This document shows, piece after piece, positions 1 to 13,800 of a stretch of 64,000 nt of DNA. Below the pieces are notes generated by a model, which searched no databases, was not told the origin of the DNA, and saw only the letters and a program-made list of their open reading frames with translations. Origin of the DNA: Pomacea canaliculata (taxonomy: Eukaryota; Mollusca; Gastropoda; Architaenioglossa; Ampullariidae); assembly GCF_003073045.1 (NCBI RefSeq), contig NC_037593.1:22811868-22875867 (forward strand), in the 5' to 3' direction. Position 1 is the first letter of the stretch; every line of letters begins with the position of its first letter. Position numbers and translations under genes: made by a program.

Positions 1-1579
1 GCATCAGCTCAGTGAATGAAAAGTTATTTTTCCATGCCTGTGCACAAGGATTGTAAAGACTGGTTCCAGAAATCAGTAACTGTGTAAACAGGTTTCAATT
101 CTTTGTGGCACCTCTTTTCAGGACTTTATGATGGAATAAAATAAGTTATTGTGCCATTAAACTAGTTGGCTTTGGAAGTCAACTCTTTGGGCAGTCTTAT
201 TTGCAAGGAGGACTTGTGGGAATAATTTAGCAGGATCTCATCCCAATAAGAATAAGAATTTGTTTATTGGCCAAGTGACACTGCAATCTGAATATATGAC
301 TTGGTGATGGAAGACAAAGAAAAAATAATGAAGACTATCCTATACATATGCACACACACACACATATATTACTTTCTTCCTTGCTTGCTTTCTCCTCCTT
401 ACTCCCTATCACAAACACAGACATTGCCTCACAGACTGCAAAAGATGACATGTAATAGAAGATGTGTTTGAATGTGCAGTGCAACAAATAATTTAACAAT
501 CCTTGTAGTGTATGTTTATATAACACTTAAAATATGCCAAGAAAAGAATTTGTTTCTTTGTATATTATTTCTTTATTTAAATGTTTATTACACAAATACT
601 TGGCCATATTATATAATGCTTATATACTGAAATCTATTAGCGATTTTGTGTGTGCATATGCATATATATGTGTTTGCAACAAAGACAATCGCTAAAAGCG
701 AAAACTGCATTTTTACTGTAAAAAGGGGGATTGTCTTGTCCTGGTGCTTGTTGTGGTTCAGGGAACATTTGACTGATGTAATTATTTCTTTAAATACAGA
801 AACTGGCTTATAATAAAGGTATAAATACACTGAACTCATTGTCTTGTTCTTTTAGATGGGATTTTATTCAGGACGCCTGTATTATAATGCTGGACGTGAC
901 GATAGAAAATATAGCACAGCTGTTAGCACCAAGAGCCACCTCATCAGGGATGTGCAGCAGGACAGGGAAAGGCGTATGCTTGTGTGCATGTGCATGTATG
1001 CACACTGACGGGTGGGTGTAATGTGTGCCCTAGTAGTTGAGCATGTCATGTGTGAGTGTATAATGTGTGTGTTCTTGAGTGATTTAAAGCTTCTACCCCA
1101 GATTAGCTGATTACCAAAATCCAATGTCCAATGGAGGCTTAATGTGGCCTATCATGACACTATGTAAGACCATCCTTCAGGATACCTTGAAATTGACACC
1201 AAGGCAGGCAGAGAAAATAATTGCTGGCCAAAATAATACACTGGCACACCAGGCAGAACTTGCTTAGCACCACTCACGGCAGACCTAAGTCGCAAGCCTT
1301 GTTAACTGCTGCATCTGTTCAGTTACCCTTTCCAGTCCTGGCAACCAGTCTTAGTGGACCAGCATAGTTGACACTAGTCAAGGGAAACATGATCAGGATG
1401 AATGCAATAAACCGGTTGTGTGTGTTGGGGGGCTGTGTGCAGCAAACTTTTGTAGGTTATAGGCATTGAGTTAGTTATGTATGGATATTTTCATCTTGAG
1501 AAAATAAGTTGTAAGCTGTCCAGACTTCTGCCAATGGAAGAAACGCAAGAATACCTTCATTCAGCCCTCTTCTTCAGTT
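1..1579. other. No gene seen (left-end intergenic)
   Basis: No exon with plausible splice sites and no recognisable protein similarity was seen on either strand. There is a short CA dinucleotide run near 348-363. Short open frames here look like chance. Confidence 0.5.
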
Positions 1580-2165
1580 TAGTTTGGTCCTGTGATCTGA
1601 ACTGGTCATCAAAGTTTGACAGATGATCTTTGCAGTTCTTTATTGAACCGTAACAAGCAGATCTGTTGTAGAAAGTTCAGTCTTCTCCTTTATGTTCACC
1701 AACCAGTTCTTCCTCAGTCATACTTGATAAAGGGTACCCTTAAGAAAGGTCTTTGAGTGTTGTGGCAAGTCGCGAGGAAGACTTGTGCTTTTTTACTGTT
1801 TGCCTGAGGTGTTCATGGGAGCCTTCAAGGAAAATAACTATGGTGTAGACATAATAGTTTCCTCAGGCACTTGATCGTGAATGCCAGGATTTGTTTGTAT
1901 TATCAATGTCTCATAACAAAACAGAATGGGAACTATCACGCACTAGTCCGGTCAGTAACTGCTAGAAAAGCTGATAATGCTGCTGCTAATGTTGCGATCC
2001 TGATACACATTTTTACTATACATCTGTCATCTTTGGACAGTTAGCTCCCAGGTACATTGAAGGTGTTGACATCTTCCAGCTGTTGACCTTTCACGTAGTT
2101 CTCTCCTTTGTTGTCCGTGTTTTAGTGTTCACCATGATTTTGCTGTTGTCAGACAGTTGGCTTGG
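1580..2165 (-). mobile_element. Degraded RTE-like LINE fragment
   Basis: Read on the minus strand, 2040-2160 encodes a decayed form of the conserved LINE motif seen intact elsewhere as VxLNGEEIEEVxSFxYLGS; here it reads roughly KGQQLEDVNTF followed by a damaged YLG. Sequence at 1860-1890 matches the minus-strand LINE at 10040-10080 (the leucine/arginine-rich KNKCLRRLLR region). Frames are broken many times. It lies just downstream of the last exon of gene A. Ends are approximate; the clade is inferred from resemblance to the longer copy at the right end of the window. Confidence 0.55.
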
Positions 2166-2326
2166 TTACTGGCCTAACCATGTAGGTCAGGAAGTATCAT
2201 ACAGCATAACAGAAGTCAGTTTAAGCTAATATTTTTTTTTATTTCACAGCCTGTACTTTCCGAGTGTTTGGGAAGGCAGAAACTTCAACATGGTCTAAGT
2301 GAGCACACAATTTTGTCTTCATATTT

Positions 2327-2952
2327 TCAGGGCTTGTACAATGTCTCTGCTGGTGGTACGTTATTAGCATTGCAATCATCTCCATAGCAGCACAGATGGC
2401 ATACCACGTCGTCAGTATAGATTGTAGGATCAAATTGAGTACACTGCTGTTTGTCTGAAGACTCCATGTACCACTCTGAATTACAGATTGTTTCGTTGAC
2501 ACATCTGGAAACCAGAATACCAGTTAGGGACAAGAGTTCCAGGAAGACCTGGTGACCAATTAGAAAGTAAAGTTTGGCCTAAAATGTGTTTATGGTGATG
2601 TTATCAAGTGAGTGATCAACAGGCTAAAATTGGGTCTCAATTCTTGAAGAAGTTTACAGTCTATATTCTAATAATATTTAATAGTTGGACTACAGTTGAG
2701 TGCAGATGTTAAAAAGAATTATGAGATGTCACATGAAATATTATGATGCCCCCTTTTTTTTAACAACTGACCGTTTGTACATGCTCATCTGGCCGTTTGT
2801 CTGGATGATGTCGTTCATGCAGTAAGGAGTGTTATCGTGACACTGAGAGCTGTCTGCCATAAAGATCTCTTCATCAGTGCAGGGCAGGTCACCATCCAGG
2901 TTACCACATTGATTGCAGACCGAGGGTTTCAGGTGTCTGGGGTTTGCTGTTG
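2327..2952 (-). CDS. Gene A Ly6/uPAR-like C-terminal module (two exons)
   Basis: Exons 2952-2772 and 2504-2327 join in phase 2 (CG|A, Arg) to give about 12 cysteines. The C-terminal CCYGDDCN motif is the Ly6/three-finger signature (CCxxDxCN). The first exon starts at a tatcag acceptor and ends at a GTCAGT donor. After the last Cys-Asn only about a dozen polar residues follow before the stop, so no membrane anchor is seen. The cysteine count is somewhat above the usual ten, so it may be a divergent relative of the fold. Confidence 0.75.
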
Positions 2953-5900
2953 CTGATAGAGAAGAAAGAGGTAGTGGAAGAAGAGTGGCTGTTATGAATG
3001 TTAACAGATTAAAAACAAATTAGTCTGTGTAAATCTGTAGGTGGGGTGAAATCTGAAAGAATGTTTGACAACAAACTGGTGCATTTGCACAAATCGGCAT
3101 TGTTTAGCAGCATTATATGACCTGCTTTTAGCTTAATTCATTATAGAAGACATTAAATACATTCTTGATGTTGGGTATGTTGCACGATTTTATTAAAACC
3201 ATTGATCGCTATTTTCTTGCAGTACATGTATTCAGCAACACATTGTGTTTGAGGACCTCTGTCGAACCTAGATACACCTTGATACATCCACACATCTTGT
3301 ATCACAGCAATGTGCTTTCATACTAGCAGATAAAAGACCTGAAATCTTACCTGGTGTCTGTACGGTGATGGTTGTTGGAGGATTTGTGAGGCCAGAAGTA
3401 GCAAAATTAGTCACTGATGACCTACTTTCCATTGTATTTGAGGACAGGGTAGCTTCTTCTCCAGTCCAACTTACATTTGAGGTAGAGGTGAGGTCTGTAG
3501 TTACATAACCTGTATTCTGAATAGCTACTGAAAAAATGGCGATGTCTGTTGCTATATTGCTTGTATTCTGAGTGGTGAGGTCTGTCACTACATTGACTGT
3601 GATGTCTTTTGTTACATTGACTGTACTGTGAGTAACTACTGAAGGAGAGATAAGGTCTGTTACCACACTGCCTGTAGTTTGAGTGGTGAGGTCTGTCACT
3701 ATGGTGCCTGTACTCTGAGTGGTGAGGTCTGTTGTTACATTGCCTATAGTCTGAGTAAGTACTGAAGGAGAGATAAGGTCTGTTACTACACTGCCTGTAC
3801 TTTGACTGGTTATGTCTGTCGTTACATTGCCTATACTCTGAGTAACTACTGAAGGAGAGATAAGGTCTGTTGCCACACTGCCTGTAGTTTGAGTGGTGAG
3901 GTCTGTCACTATGGTGCCTGTACTCTGAGTGGTGAGGTCTGTTGTTACATTGCCTATACTCTGAGTAAGTACTGAAGGAGAGACAAGGTCTGTCACTATG
4001 GTGCCTGTACTCTGAGTGGTGAGGTCTGTTGTTACATTGCCTATACTCTGAGTAAGTACTGAAGGAGAGACAAGGTCTGTCACTATGTTGCCTGTACTCT
4101 GAGTGGTGAAGTCTGTTGTTGCATTGTCTATTCTCTGAGTGGTGAGGTCTGTCACTATGTTGTTTGTACTCTGAGTGGTGAGGTCTGTCACTATGCTGCC
4201 TGTAATCTGAGTTGCTACTGAAGGAGAGATAAGGTCTGTCACTACATTGCCTGTACTCTGAGTGGTGAAGTCTGTTGTTACATTGTCTGTTCTCTGAGTG
4301 GTGATGTCTGTCACTATGTTGTCTGTACTTTGACTGGTGAGGTCTGTCGCCACATTGCTAGTACTCTGAGTAACTACCAAAGGAGTAGTGATGTTTGTTA
4401 TTATATCGCCTGTACTTTGGGTGGTGTGGGCAGATACTGCAGTAGAACTACTGGCTATTGTTGACGCTTTTACAGTTTCTCTGCCTGTCACTTCGGCTGT
4501 CAGTGAGATGCTGATTTCATGACTTGTAGATTCCGGTGTACTTACAGGAAAATTAGTGTCTGAAATAAAATAAGAAGAATTGTTTTGTCTATGTAATAAT
4601 TGTGAAGGAATAGGTCTAAAGGACTAATTCAGAAAGAAAGCAAAAGAAATGACCTCTTCATTCCACCTAATTTTCTTCACATTAAAATAATCTTATTTTA
4701 AAATAAACACTTCATAATAAATAATATGATCTTATTTTTAAATAAATTTTAATGTTCTGTTACTTCTAAGATCTTAAGTATAAATAACTGTAGACTGAGT
4801 ATGGGGATAAATATATATTTTCCAAATAAAATTTAATACAAAAGTGTTGTAACTTCTAATGCAGACACTCACACAGTGACTAATCATGCAACAGTCCGTG
4901 CCTCCTTGTTTTTCAGAGTATTTTTAACCACCTTACAACTTACGGACTGCAAGTGTATGTTGATTGGATGAGAACATTAGCTGGGAAAGTGTTAACTGTG
5001 ACACAAAGTGTTTAGTGAACACTGTTCACCAGTAGGTATTGGCGGGGACGAGGTAGGAAAATTACTCAGGGCTTGTATGATTGAACAATATTGTGACTGA
5101 TCGGGGAAGTGCCCCGGGTGTAAACATTATGTTCGGCGCCTTTAGAGCACGATGTTCAGGAGAGTTGTTATTAATGCATATTTGTGTTGTAGTCTGTGAA
5201 GTCCTGAGCCACTCAACAACAAAATGAACATGATGTGGGCAGCCTCAGACAATCGTTTTGGTCATGTGTTGAATGAACGCGCATTCGTCTGGCTGAGTGA
5301 GTTGTTAAGCCACCCGTGCCATGACAATCACGCTGCATCATAACCCAGAAACATTTACATACTTGACCTCATACATCGTGCATCACACACTTGACCTCAG
5401 ACATCAGGGACCACTAACTTGACCTTAAACATCGTATGTCACATATGTAGCTTTATACATCATGTGTCACACGCAATGTATCCTATGCCACACATGATCT
5501 ATACATAACCCAGAAACATTTACTGTGAAGAACTGTGTGAGGTGATTTAACTATATGGTTAGGTATATAATATATCTATATATATAACATATGGAACATG
5601 AGTATTATACTCAACAAACCAGCCCCTCTCACACCACCTGCTACAAACGCATTCACAGGCAGACATTGTGGTGACCAACCCCCAAGTTGTCATGACTATC
5701 CTAAAGTCTGTGTCGGTGTGAAAGCTGTGAGGCAGTGACTAGGTAATGTGTGAAGTTCTGCGAGATGTTTTCTCTGCGTGAGGGACACACGTGAGACACT
5801 TTTCATACAAGTTTCCTGCATTGGCCGATCAGTAAACACCAACATGCAACAAGTTGGGAAGAAATGACACACAACAGCCAGCTGCAATGTCAAAAAGAAT

Positions 5901-7775
5901 TGAGCCCCGTCTGTCTGTACACATGCTGTGATTGCGGATATTTAAGCACAGATGAACAGGGTTAGCAAGAGTTGTCAATGTGATGAAGCCCTATAAAATA
6001 ACATGGATCCAAGAACTGAAACAGGCAGACAAGGCAAAATGTGTGTGCTACTGAACATGGATCAAACAAAAGTGAGTGCATTGTTGCATTCAAAATGTAT
6101 GTCCACAGTATTGCCACACGAAAGATGGTGTTCCATCTGATTTAATGTCCTTTGTTGAAGCTAGAATCACAACAGCTGTCTTGACACATGGTCTTGATAA
6201 TGACACCAGCCGCTCTGTGATGAACTGTCTTCAGGAAGAAAAAAAAAAGACTAGGGGACTAATCCAGCACCCTTGCATGGCCAGTAATCTTGTAATTCAT
6301 CTAATTTAACATCATTGGTTGAATAGGGTGTCGACTGCTGGCCCCATGATATCAAATTTGACCTGAATACCATCTGTCTCACCGAACTATGTCCAAGTAT
6401 ACAAGCATGAAATAGTTTTACCAAAGAGATTATACCACGTCACATGGGCATGCAATAGTTTCCAGCACCACACAGACTGTGGCGTGGGTATATGAAGATG
6501 GAGTAGTTTTACCCCATATCACAGCACACATATATATATATAGAATGGTTTGTCTTACCGCACAATTTGCAGGTTTTAGCACAGAGGAAGCGTGCCAGAT
6601 GGTCCTCACACACAGTTGAAATACAGGCATCACCTCCAGCTATGTCACGACAAGTTGTATCTTGGGGTGGAATGGTTACTGCTTCTGTGCTCTCTAAAAT
6701 ATATATAAACTTGTAGATTGAGTAAACTTGTAAATGAATACATATTTTAGTCTAGTTTTTAATCAAAATGCACTTAAGTGCTAACGAATACTTTTTTCCT
6801 TTCTTTTTTATGCATGTCTTTTAAAATATTTGTAAACACAAACAAGATAAAGTTAGCAATGATGTAGATATTTTATGTCAAGAAGTTCCAGCTATAGTTA
6901 TTTGTAAGGAAAGCAAGAGACCACTGACGACATTTGTTGCAGGTCCTGGGGCATGCATAGTGTGCAGCGAGGTTGTCATTGCAAATCTCCGGTATTTCCC
7001 TGCAGTTTATCCAGGTCGCGTGATCGTGACAACCAGTGGCAGGAGGTTTTTCATCTGAAGAATCCAAGAACATGCAATTGTTTGAGATCAGCTATTTATT
7101 AACCACAGAACAGTGGAGACAGGAAAACCTTACTTTGTGTAATTCAAGTCGCCATGCTCATTAGGTGTCTATCAGATGAATGTTTGTCAGCGTGGGAGAG
7201 TGTGTATATATATACAGGCTCGTTCTTAGTTCCCGGTGGGGCCCGAGGCACAGTGAATTAATTAAAACCGCAGGACCCCTGATGACTATCAAAAGCCGGG
7301 CCCTAGGAAGATGCCTCGTCTGCCTGCCATAATCATGGCCTATATATATGTATGAGAGAGAGAGAAAGAGCATGTTCACAGAGATGCATGCACCTGACAG
7401 AATAAAAAGAGCAATAGAAATCATGTGAGAGACAATATTGTGGCTACACAGAACGTACAATGTGCAAACTCAAATCATACACCTTACATTTACCTGAATT
7501 CACCACACAGTTAAGACTGTGCTCACCGCAGAGCTTACAAGTAGCTGGGCAGGTAGAAGTCTGTACTCACCACAGAGCTTACAAGTAGCTGGGCAGGTAG
7601 AAGTCTGTACTCACCACAGAGCTTACAAGTAGCTGGGCAGTAGACAGAAGCATCAGGGCTGGCACATGCCAGTGTTAGTTCACAAAGATTTTTATCAATT
7701 CTGTCATAACAGGCCTGCTGCTGTTGGCTCTCTGTGTCAAATGTCAAGAAAAACAGATGTAAGTAAAAACTAGTG

Positions 7776-7806
<31 letters not shown>

Positions 7807-10800
7807 TAATCAATCAATCAATCGTCAATCATCATCATTGACATCATCACTAACATCAAAGTAAAAAACAGGTATTCCACTCATCATTCTGCAATTTCTG
7901 CAGGACAAGCATACAGAGACACTTGTGTTTGCCGTGGATATAGTATAAGCAGCCCGACAGACTGAGTTTATGAGACAGGGCAATAGAGGCAGCACACAGA
8001 GTTTTTTATGTGTCCTACCTTTGGCGGTGTTTAATGAGGTTTTGCTGTGTTAGTGGTGTCTGTGTTGTGTAAGAATCTTATTGTGTAAGCCAGTATTTAA
8101 TGAGGTCTTGGTGAGTTGTTGCCTCGTCATGTCTAGACAGACTGCTTCTAGTCCAGATGTCTGTTGTGGTGGCTTACCACAAATACCACAAGTGAGAGCA
8201 CACAGTTGTTTGGCCAGAATATCATTACACATTGTGAGGTTGCAGTCACGTCCTCGGTCAGTGCATGCTGACATTCCTTGGTGCTGGGTCTGCACCCTGG
8301 CTTCTTCTGCAAAACTCACATTCATCAAATTTGCTTACCTCTCTCACATACATATTATGTGTCTTCAGCCGCTTAAGTACAAATCATTATTTGCGATTTT
8401 TTGTAACATTTTCAAAAACAATAGTATAAACTTTAAAGTGTTTTCAGTAATTTCAAAACACACACACAGCCACAATCACATACTTTTACACTTTCACATA
8501 TATAGTTACACACATATAATGTAAGCTGTCTATAAAGTTACACAGATGTATAGTTTCACAGACATGTACAGCCACACACAAATAGGCAGTCACAAAAAAT
8601 CCCACACATGTACAGTCATACCTAGAGACAACTGTATAGTCATACACAACTACAGTCATACACAACTACAGTCATACACAACTGTACATACATACATACA
8701 TTGTAGTGTCACACAACTATAAGTCTTACACACGTGTACAACCACATGCCACACTCGCATGTAGTGAAGGACCTACCACACTTCCTGCACGTTCTGGGGC
8801 AGACAAAAACAGAAGCTAACGGATCCTCGCATACTCCGGGTATTTCCGGGCAGCTGGGCCACACCACGTGATCTGTACAGTTGTTGGTAGCATCCGGTAG
8901 GTCACCTGCTAACCCTGTGTCATCAGAAAGAATTTAGATGAGCCTTCTCGCTCAGACAATAATGAATGCAATATAGAACAAACAAACATGTTCCCAGGCT
9001 ACAGGGTCTGCGCACATGTCAGGTCGATCATCACAGGTAAAGGGACAGTCATAGGACGACCACAGGCTGAAGACTCATCTTTATCAACATCAATATAAAC
9101 GGCACAAACATCTTCATAATTTTTCTCCTATATTGTTTTTCTAAAGCCCCTTCTAACTAGGCAAAAGTCACAGACAACCCATGGTTTTGAGGCCAACGTT
9201 CGGGACATCGGAATTGTGGTCAACATGGTGAGCAAAGTGCTTGCTATTAAAATAATTACTTGGAGCCTTTCAAAGATTTGAAGCTGCGCCATGTTAAGGT
9301 TCTGTTCCTTTGTCTTTCTGAGGGTGTGTGTGGCGGAGACCCACAGCACACGTGAGTTTTGCAGTAAGTTTCAGCAACGAATGTCATGTGCCTGCAGTCT
9401 TGCACAAACGAATTCATTCATCTATGACAAACATTATGTTGATTGGTGTGAGGGGTAAAGCTCGTGAATCAGATGTATTTTAGTGCACATTTAAAGTTTT
9501 CAATGGCGGACATGGAAAGGAGTTCCACTGTTGTGCAGCACAGTAACTAAAAATTCGCCGACTATATGTGGTTGCTCTGGTGATGAGGATAGTGAGTGGT
9601 TCAGACGAAGAGCGCAGAAGTCTGGCTGGAATGAAAGGGAGGAGATATTTTGGAAAAGTCAGGGTCAGTCAGTTACTTAATTGTTCCTTGACCAGCATTT
9701 GTCGTTGGGGGGAGCACGTGACTAGGCGCGGCAGCTGACAGGCCCGCCACTACCATAGACCATTGACCGCCACTCTTGCCTGTTGTAGGCGATACTGCGA
9801 TAGTCAGACGGTCATGTACAGGATCACCAGTCCAGTCGTTGACCTTTATAACCCAGTTCTTTCTTTGGCCGCCGCGGTGTCTTGAGGGATAGTCTTCGAC
9901 AGGTTGTCGTACCGGGTCACATGATCAAAGACCAGCTTACGCTGCTTGACTGTTGAAAGTAGAGGTTCCTGGTGTTCTACGAGTGTGGCCATCTTGTTTC
10001 GTACAAAGTCGTTGGTTCTATGTTCTCTGTATGAGATCCGGAGGAGCCTCCTCAGGCACTTGTTCTTGAATGCCTGGATTGTCCTTTCTGTTTCAGCGAA
10101 CAGAGTCCACGTGTCACATCCGTAAAGCAGGATCGGCACTACCCGGGATTTGTACAGCTTGTACTTGGTAGTAAACCTTATCTTATATGACTATGCAAAA
10201 CCCTATCTAGTCTAGCCATCGCCGCTGTTGTTGCTGCATTTCTGATGCAGATATCTGGGGTGGAGCTGTCGTCCATGGAGAAGGTGGCTCCCAAGTACTT
10301 GAAGCTGTTTAGCTCTTTGAGTTGTATATACCCCGTTCATATTAAAATCGCTTCTGCTTTGCCACTGCCATTGACCATAACTTGATCGCTCTGCCACCGT
10401 GTCCATCGGTTCACACAATAAAAAATAATGGTATATCTTAGTGGTGTACAGTTCAGGTCTACAAGTGTTCCAACATTATCCTTTCATGGATTTTTAAAGG
10501 ATGAGCAAATAAAAAATGGCTTGGATTGGTAAAAATTCGTTTTGGTTTATTTATGCATGTGCAAGCATGTCTGTGTGTAGACACGTACTGTAAATGCCAT
10601 GATTCCTTCATCAGGAGTAGGTATTGTGCTAAATAGTTGTCGTTATTATTATTATTATTAACGTACTTTCACTGCACAACCACAAACGGAAAATTAGGGA
10701 TAAAGGCACTTGTGTTACTATAATTATACTCTGTCTTCTCTATTTTGCTGTGCTTTTCATAGGAGCAGAGCATATTTTTCACACACTAATTCCGAAACAG

Positions 10801-13800
10801 GCAGATTGTGGCGACTCAGAGGACCGCAGTGTCAGGCAGGCTGGGACTATGTGTGTTGCAAAAGGGTTAACACTGTGGCAAGACTACAGCTTGACCAAAC
10901 ACAAGAAGGCTGATTTTATAAATAGTGTTATAAATACCAAAAATAGCCCTTGGAGAAGAAAAGGTTTCCACCTATACTGGAATGTATGCCATAGAAACTG
11001 ATAAGTAATCAGTTTGTGAGATAGTAAATCAACATTCTAAATATAGATATAGATATACCACCCACCCACAGGGTCAGGATATCAGCGAGTTTCATGGGGT
11101 ACGTGGATCACGGCGTTTGCAGGTGTCTATACTATATTCCTTTAGAATACAAACTCTATTCCTTTCTATCCTACATATAATGAACACTGTACTTTTATGA
11201 ACAGTGAACACAACATTCTCACAACAAACTCGTAATCTCTATCCTACTATGATGATACAGAAAAAAAGGATCCAGAAATTTGAGACCAGATGCCTAAGAA
11301 AACTGTTCCAAACCTGATTTAAAAAGCAATAGTATAAATTTTAAAGTGTTTTCATTAATTTCAAAACACTCACACACAGCCACAATCACATACTTTTACA
11401 CATACATATATATATATAGTCGCACAAACAGTCACTTGCTCTTGCAGTCACCTGTCTATAAAGTTACACATATGTACATACAGTCACAAGCAGGTATAGT
11501 TTACAGACATGTACAGACACACAAACAGGCAGTCACACAAAACACACATGCACAGTCATACCCAGAGACAACTGTACATACATTGTAGTGTTACACAACT
11601 ACAGTCATACATACATTGTAGTGTCACACAACTACAGTCATACATACATTGTAGTGTCACACAACTACAGTCATACATACATATATTGTAGTGTCACACA
11701 ACTACAGTCATACATACATATATTGTAGTGTCACACAACTACAGTCATACATACATATATTGTAGTGTCACACATAACTACAGTCATACATACATATATT
11801 GTAGTGTCACACAACTACAGTCATACATACATATATTGTAGTGTCACACAACTACAGTCATACATACATATATTGTAGTGTCACACAACTACAGTCATAC
11901 ATACATATATTGTAGTGTCACACAACTACAGTCATCACACAATACATATATTGTAGTGTCACACAACTACAGTCATACATACATATATTGTAGTGTCACA
12001 CAACTACAGTCATACATACATATATTGTAGTGTCACACAACTACAGTCATACATACATATTGTAGTGTCACACAACTACAGTCATACATACATATATTGT
12101 AGTGTCACACAACTACAGTCATACATACATATATTGTAGTGTCACACACAACTACAGTCATACATACATATATTGTAGTGTCACACAACTACAGTCATAC
12201 ATACATATATTGTAGTGTCACACAACTACAGTCATACATACATATATTGTAGTGTCACACAACTACAGTACATACATTGTAGTGTCACACAACTACAGGT
12301 AGTGTCACACAACTACAGTCATACATACATATATTGTAGTGTCACACAACTACAGTTCATACATACACATACATTGTTAGTGTCACACAACTACAGTCAT
12401 ACATACATATATTGTAGTGTCACACAACATACAGTCATACATACATATATTGTAGTGTCACACAACTACAGTCATACATACATATATTGTAGTGTCACAC
12501 AACTACAGTCATACATACATATATTGTAGTGTCACACAACTACAGTCATACATACATATATTGTAGTGTCACACAACTACAGTCATACATTGTAGTGTCA
12601 CACAACTACAGTCATACATACATTGTAGTGTCACACAACTACAGTCATACATACATATATTGTAGTGTCACACAACTACAGTCATACATACATATATTGT
12701 AGTGTCACACAACTACAGTCATACATACATATATTGTAGTGTCACACAACTACAGTCATACATACATATATTGTAGTGTCACACAACTACAGTCATACAT
12801 ACATATATTGTAGTGTCACACAACTACAGTCATACATACATATATTGTAGTGTCACACAACTACAGTCATACCATATATTGTAGTGTCACACAACAGTCA
12901 TACATACAGTGTCACACACTACAGTCATACATACATTGTAGTGTCTTGTAGTGTCACACACTACAGCATACATTGTAGTGTACAGCAGCATACAGTCATA
13001 CATTGTAGTGTCACACAACTACAGTCATACATTGTAGTGTCACACAACTATAGGTCTTACACACGTGTACAATCCATCCACACTCGCATGTAGTGAAGGA
13101 CCTACCACACTTCCTGCACGTTCTGGGGCAGACAAAAACAGAAGCTAACGGATCCTCGCATACTCCGGGTATTTCCGGGCAGCTGGGCCACACCACGTGA
13201 TCTGTACAGTTGTTGGCAGCATCTGCTAATCCTGTGTCATCGGAAAGTATTTAGATGAGCCTTCTCGCTCAGACAATAATAAATGCAATATATTACAAAC
13301 AAACATGTCCCCAGGTCTGCGCACACGTCAGGTCGAGCATCACAGGTAAAGGGACAGTCATCAGACGACCACACGCTGAAGACTCACCTTTATCAACACC
13401 AATATAAACAGCACAAACATCTTCACTATTTTTCTCCAATATTGTTTTTCCAAAGCCCCTTCTAACTAGGAAAAGTCGTTAAATGTTTGACAAAGTCTGG
13501 CAAAAAGTTATGAATTGAATGTCACAGACAACCCATGGTTTTGAGGCGAACGTTCGGGACATCGGAATTGTGGTCAACATGATGAGCAAAGTGCGAACTT
13601 GTTTGCCCATACACTTTGCTTGCCATTAAAATATTACTTGGAGCCCTTCGGAGATTTGAAGCTGCGGCATATTAAAGCTCTGTTCACCTTTGTCTTTGTG
13701 ACAGTGCCTGCAGCGGAGACCCACAGCATGAAACATGAAACTCACGACCAACGACGTGGACCACCAGATCCTATCTTTTGGCAACAGAGAAGTGATGCGA

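Larger units (their letters stand above)
11340..13728. repeat. Local duplicate block, right copy (expanded)
   Basis: Homologous to 8429-9348, containing its own copy of the ShKT exon (13231-13106) and the same flanking intron sequence, but enlarged by the minisatellite at 11566-13060. The two copies differ by small indels, so the duplication is not brand new. Confidence 0.8.

Noticed and set aside
6559-8914. Peptide toxin gene cluster (because of ShKT domains)
   Set aside because: The domains are joined in one long secreted multidomain protein with mucin and Ly6-like parts; ShKT domains are widespread in non-toxic proteins, so a toxin call is not supported.
11509-12529. Several plus-strand open frames with repeated Ser/His/Thr/Tyr text
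   Set aside because: They are translations of the 37-bp minisatellite and have no start, splice or homology support.
11566-13060. CRISPR-like array
   Set aside because: Units are contiguous and uniform with no unique spacers, and the genome is eukaryotic; this is a minisatellite.
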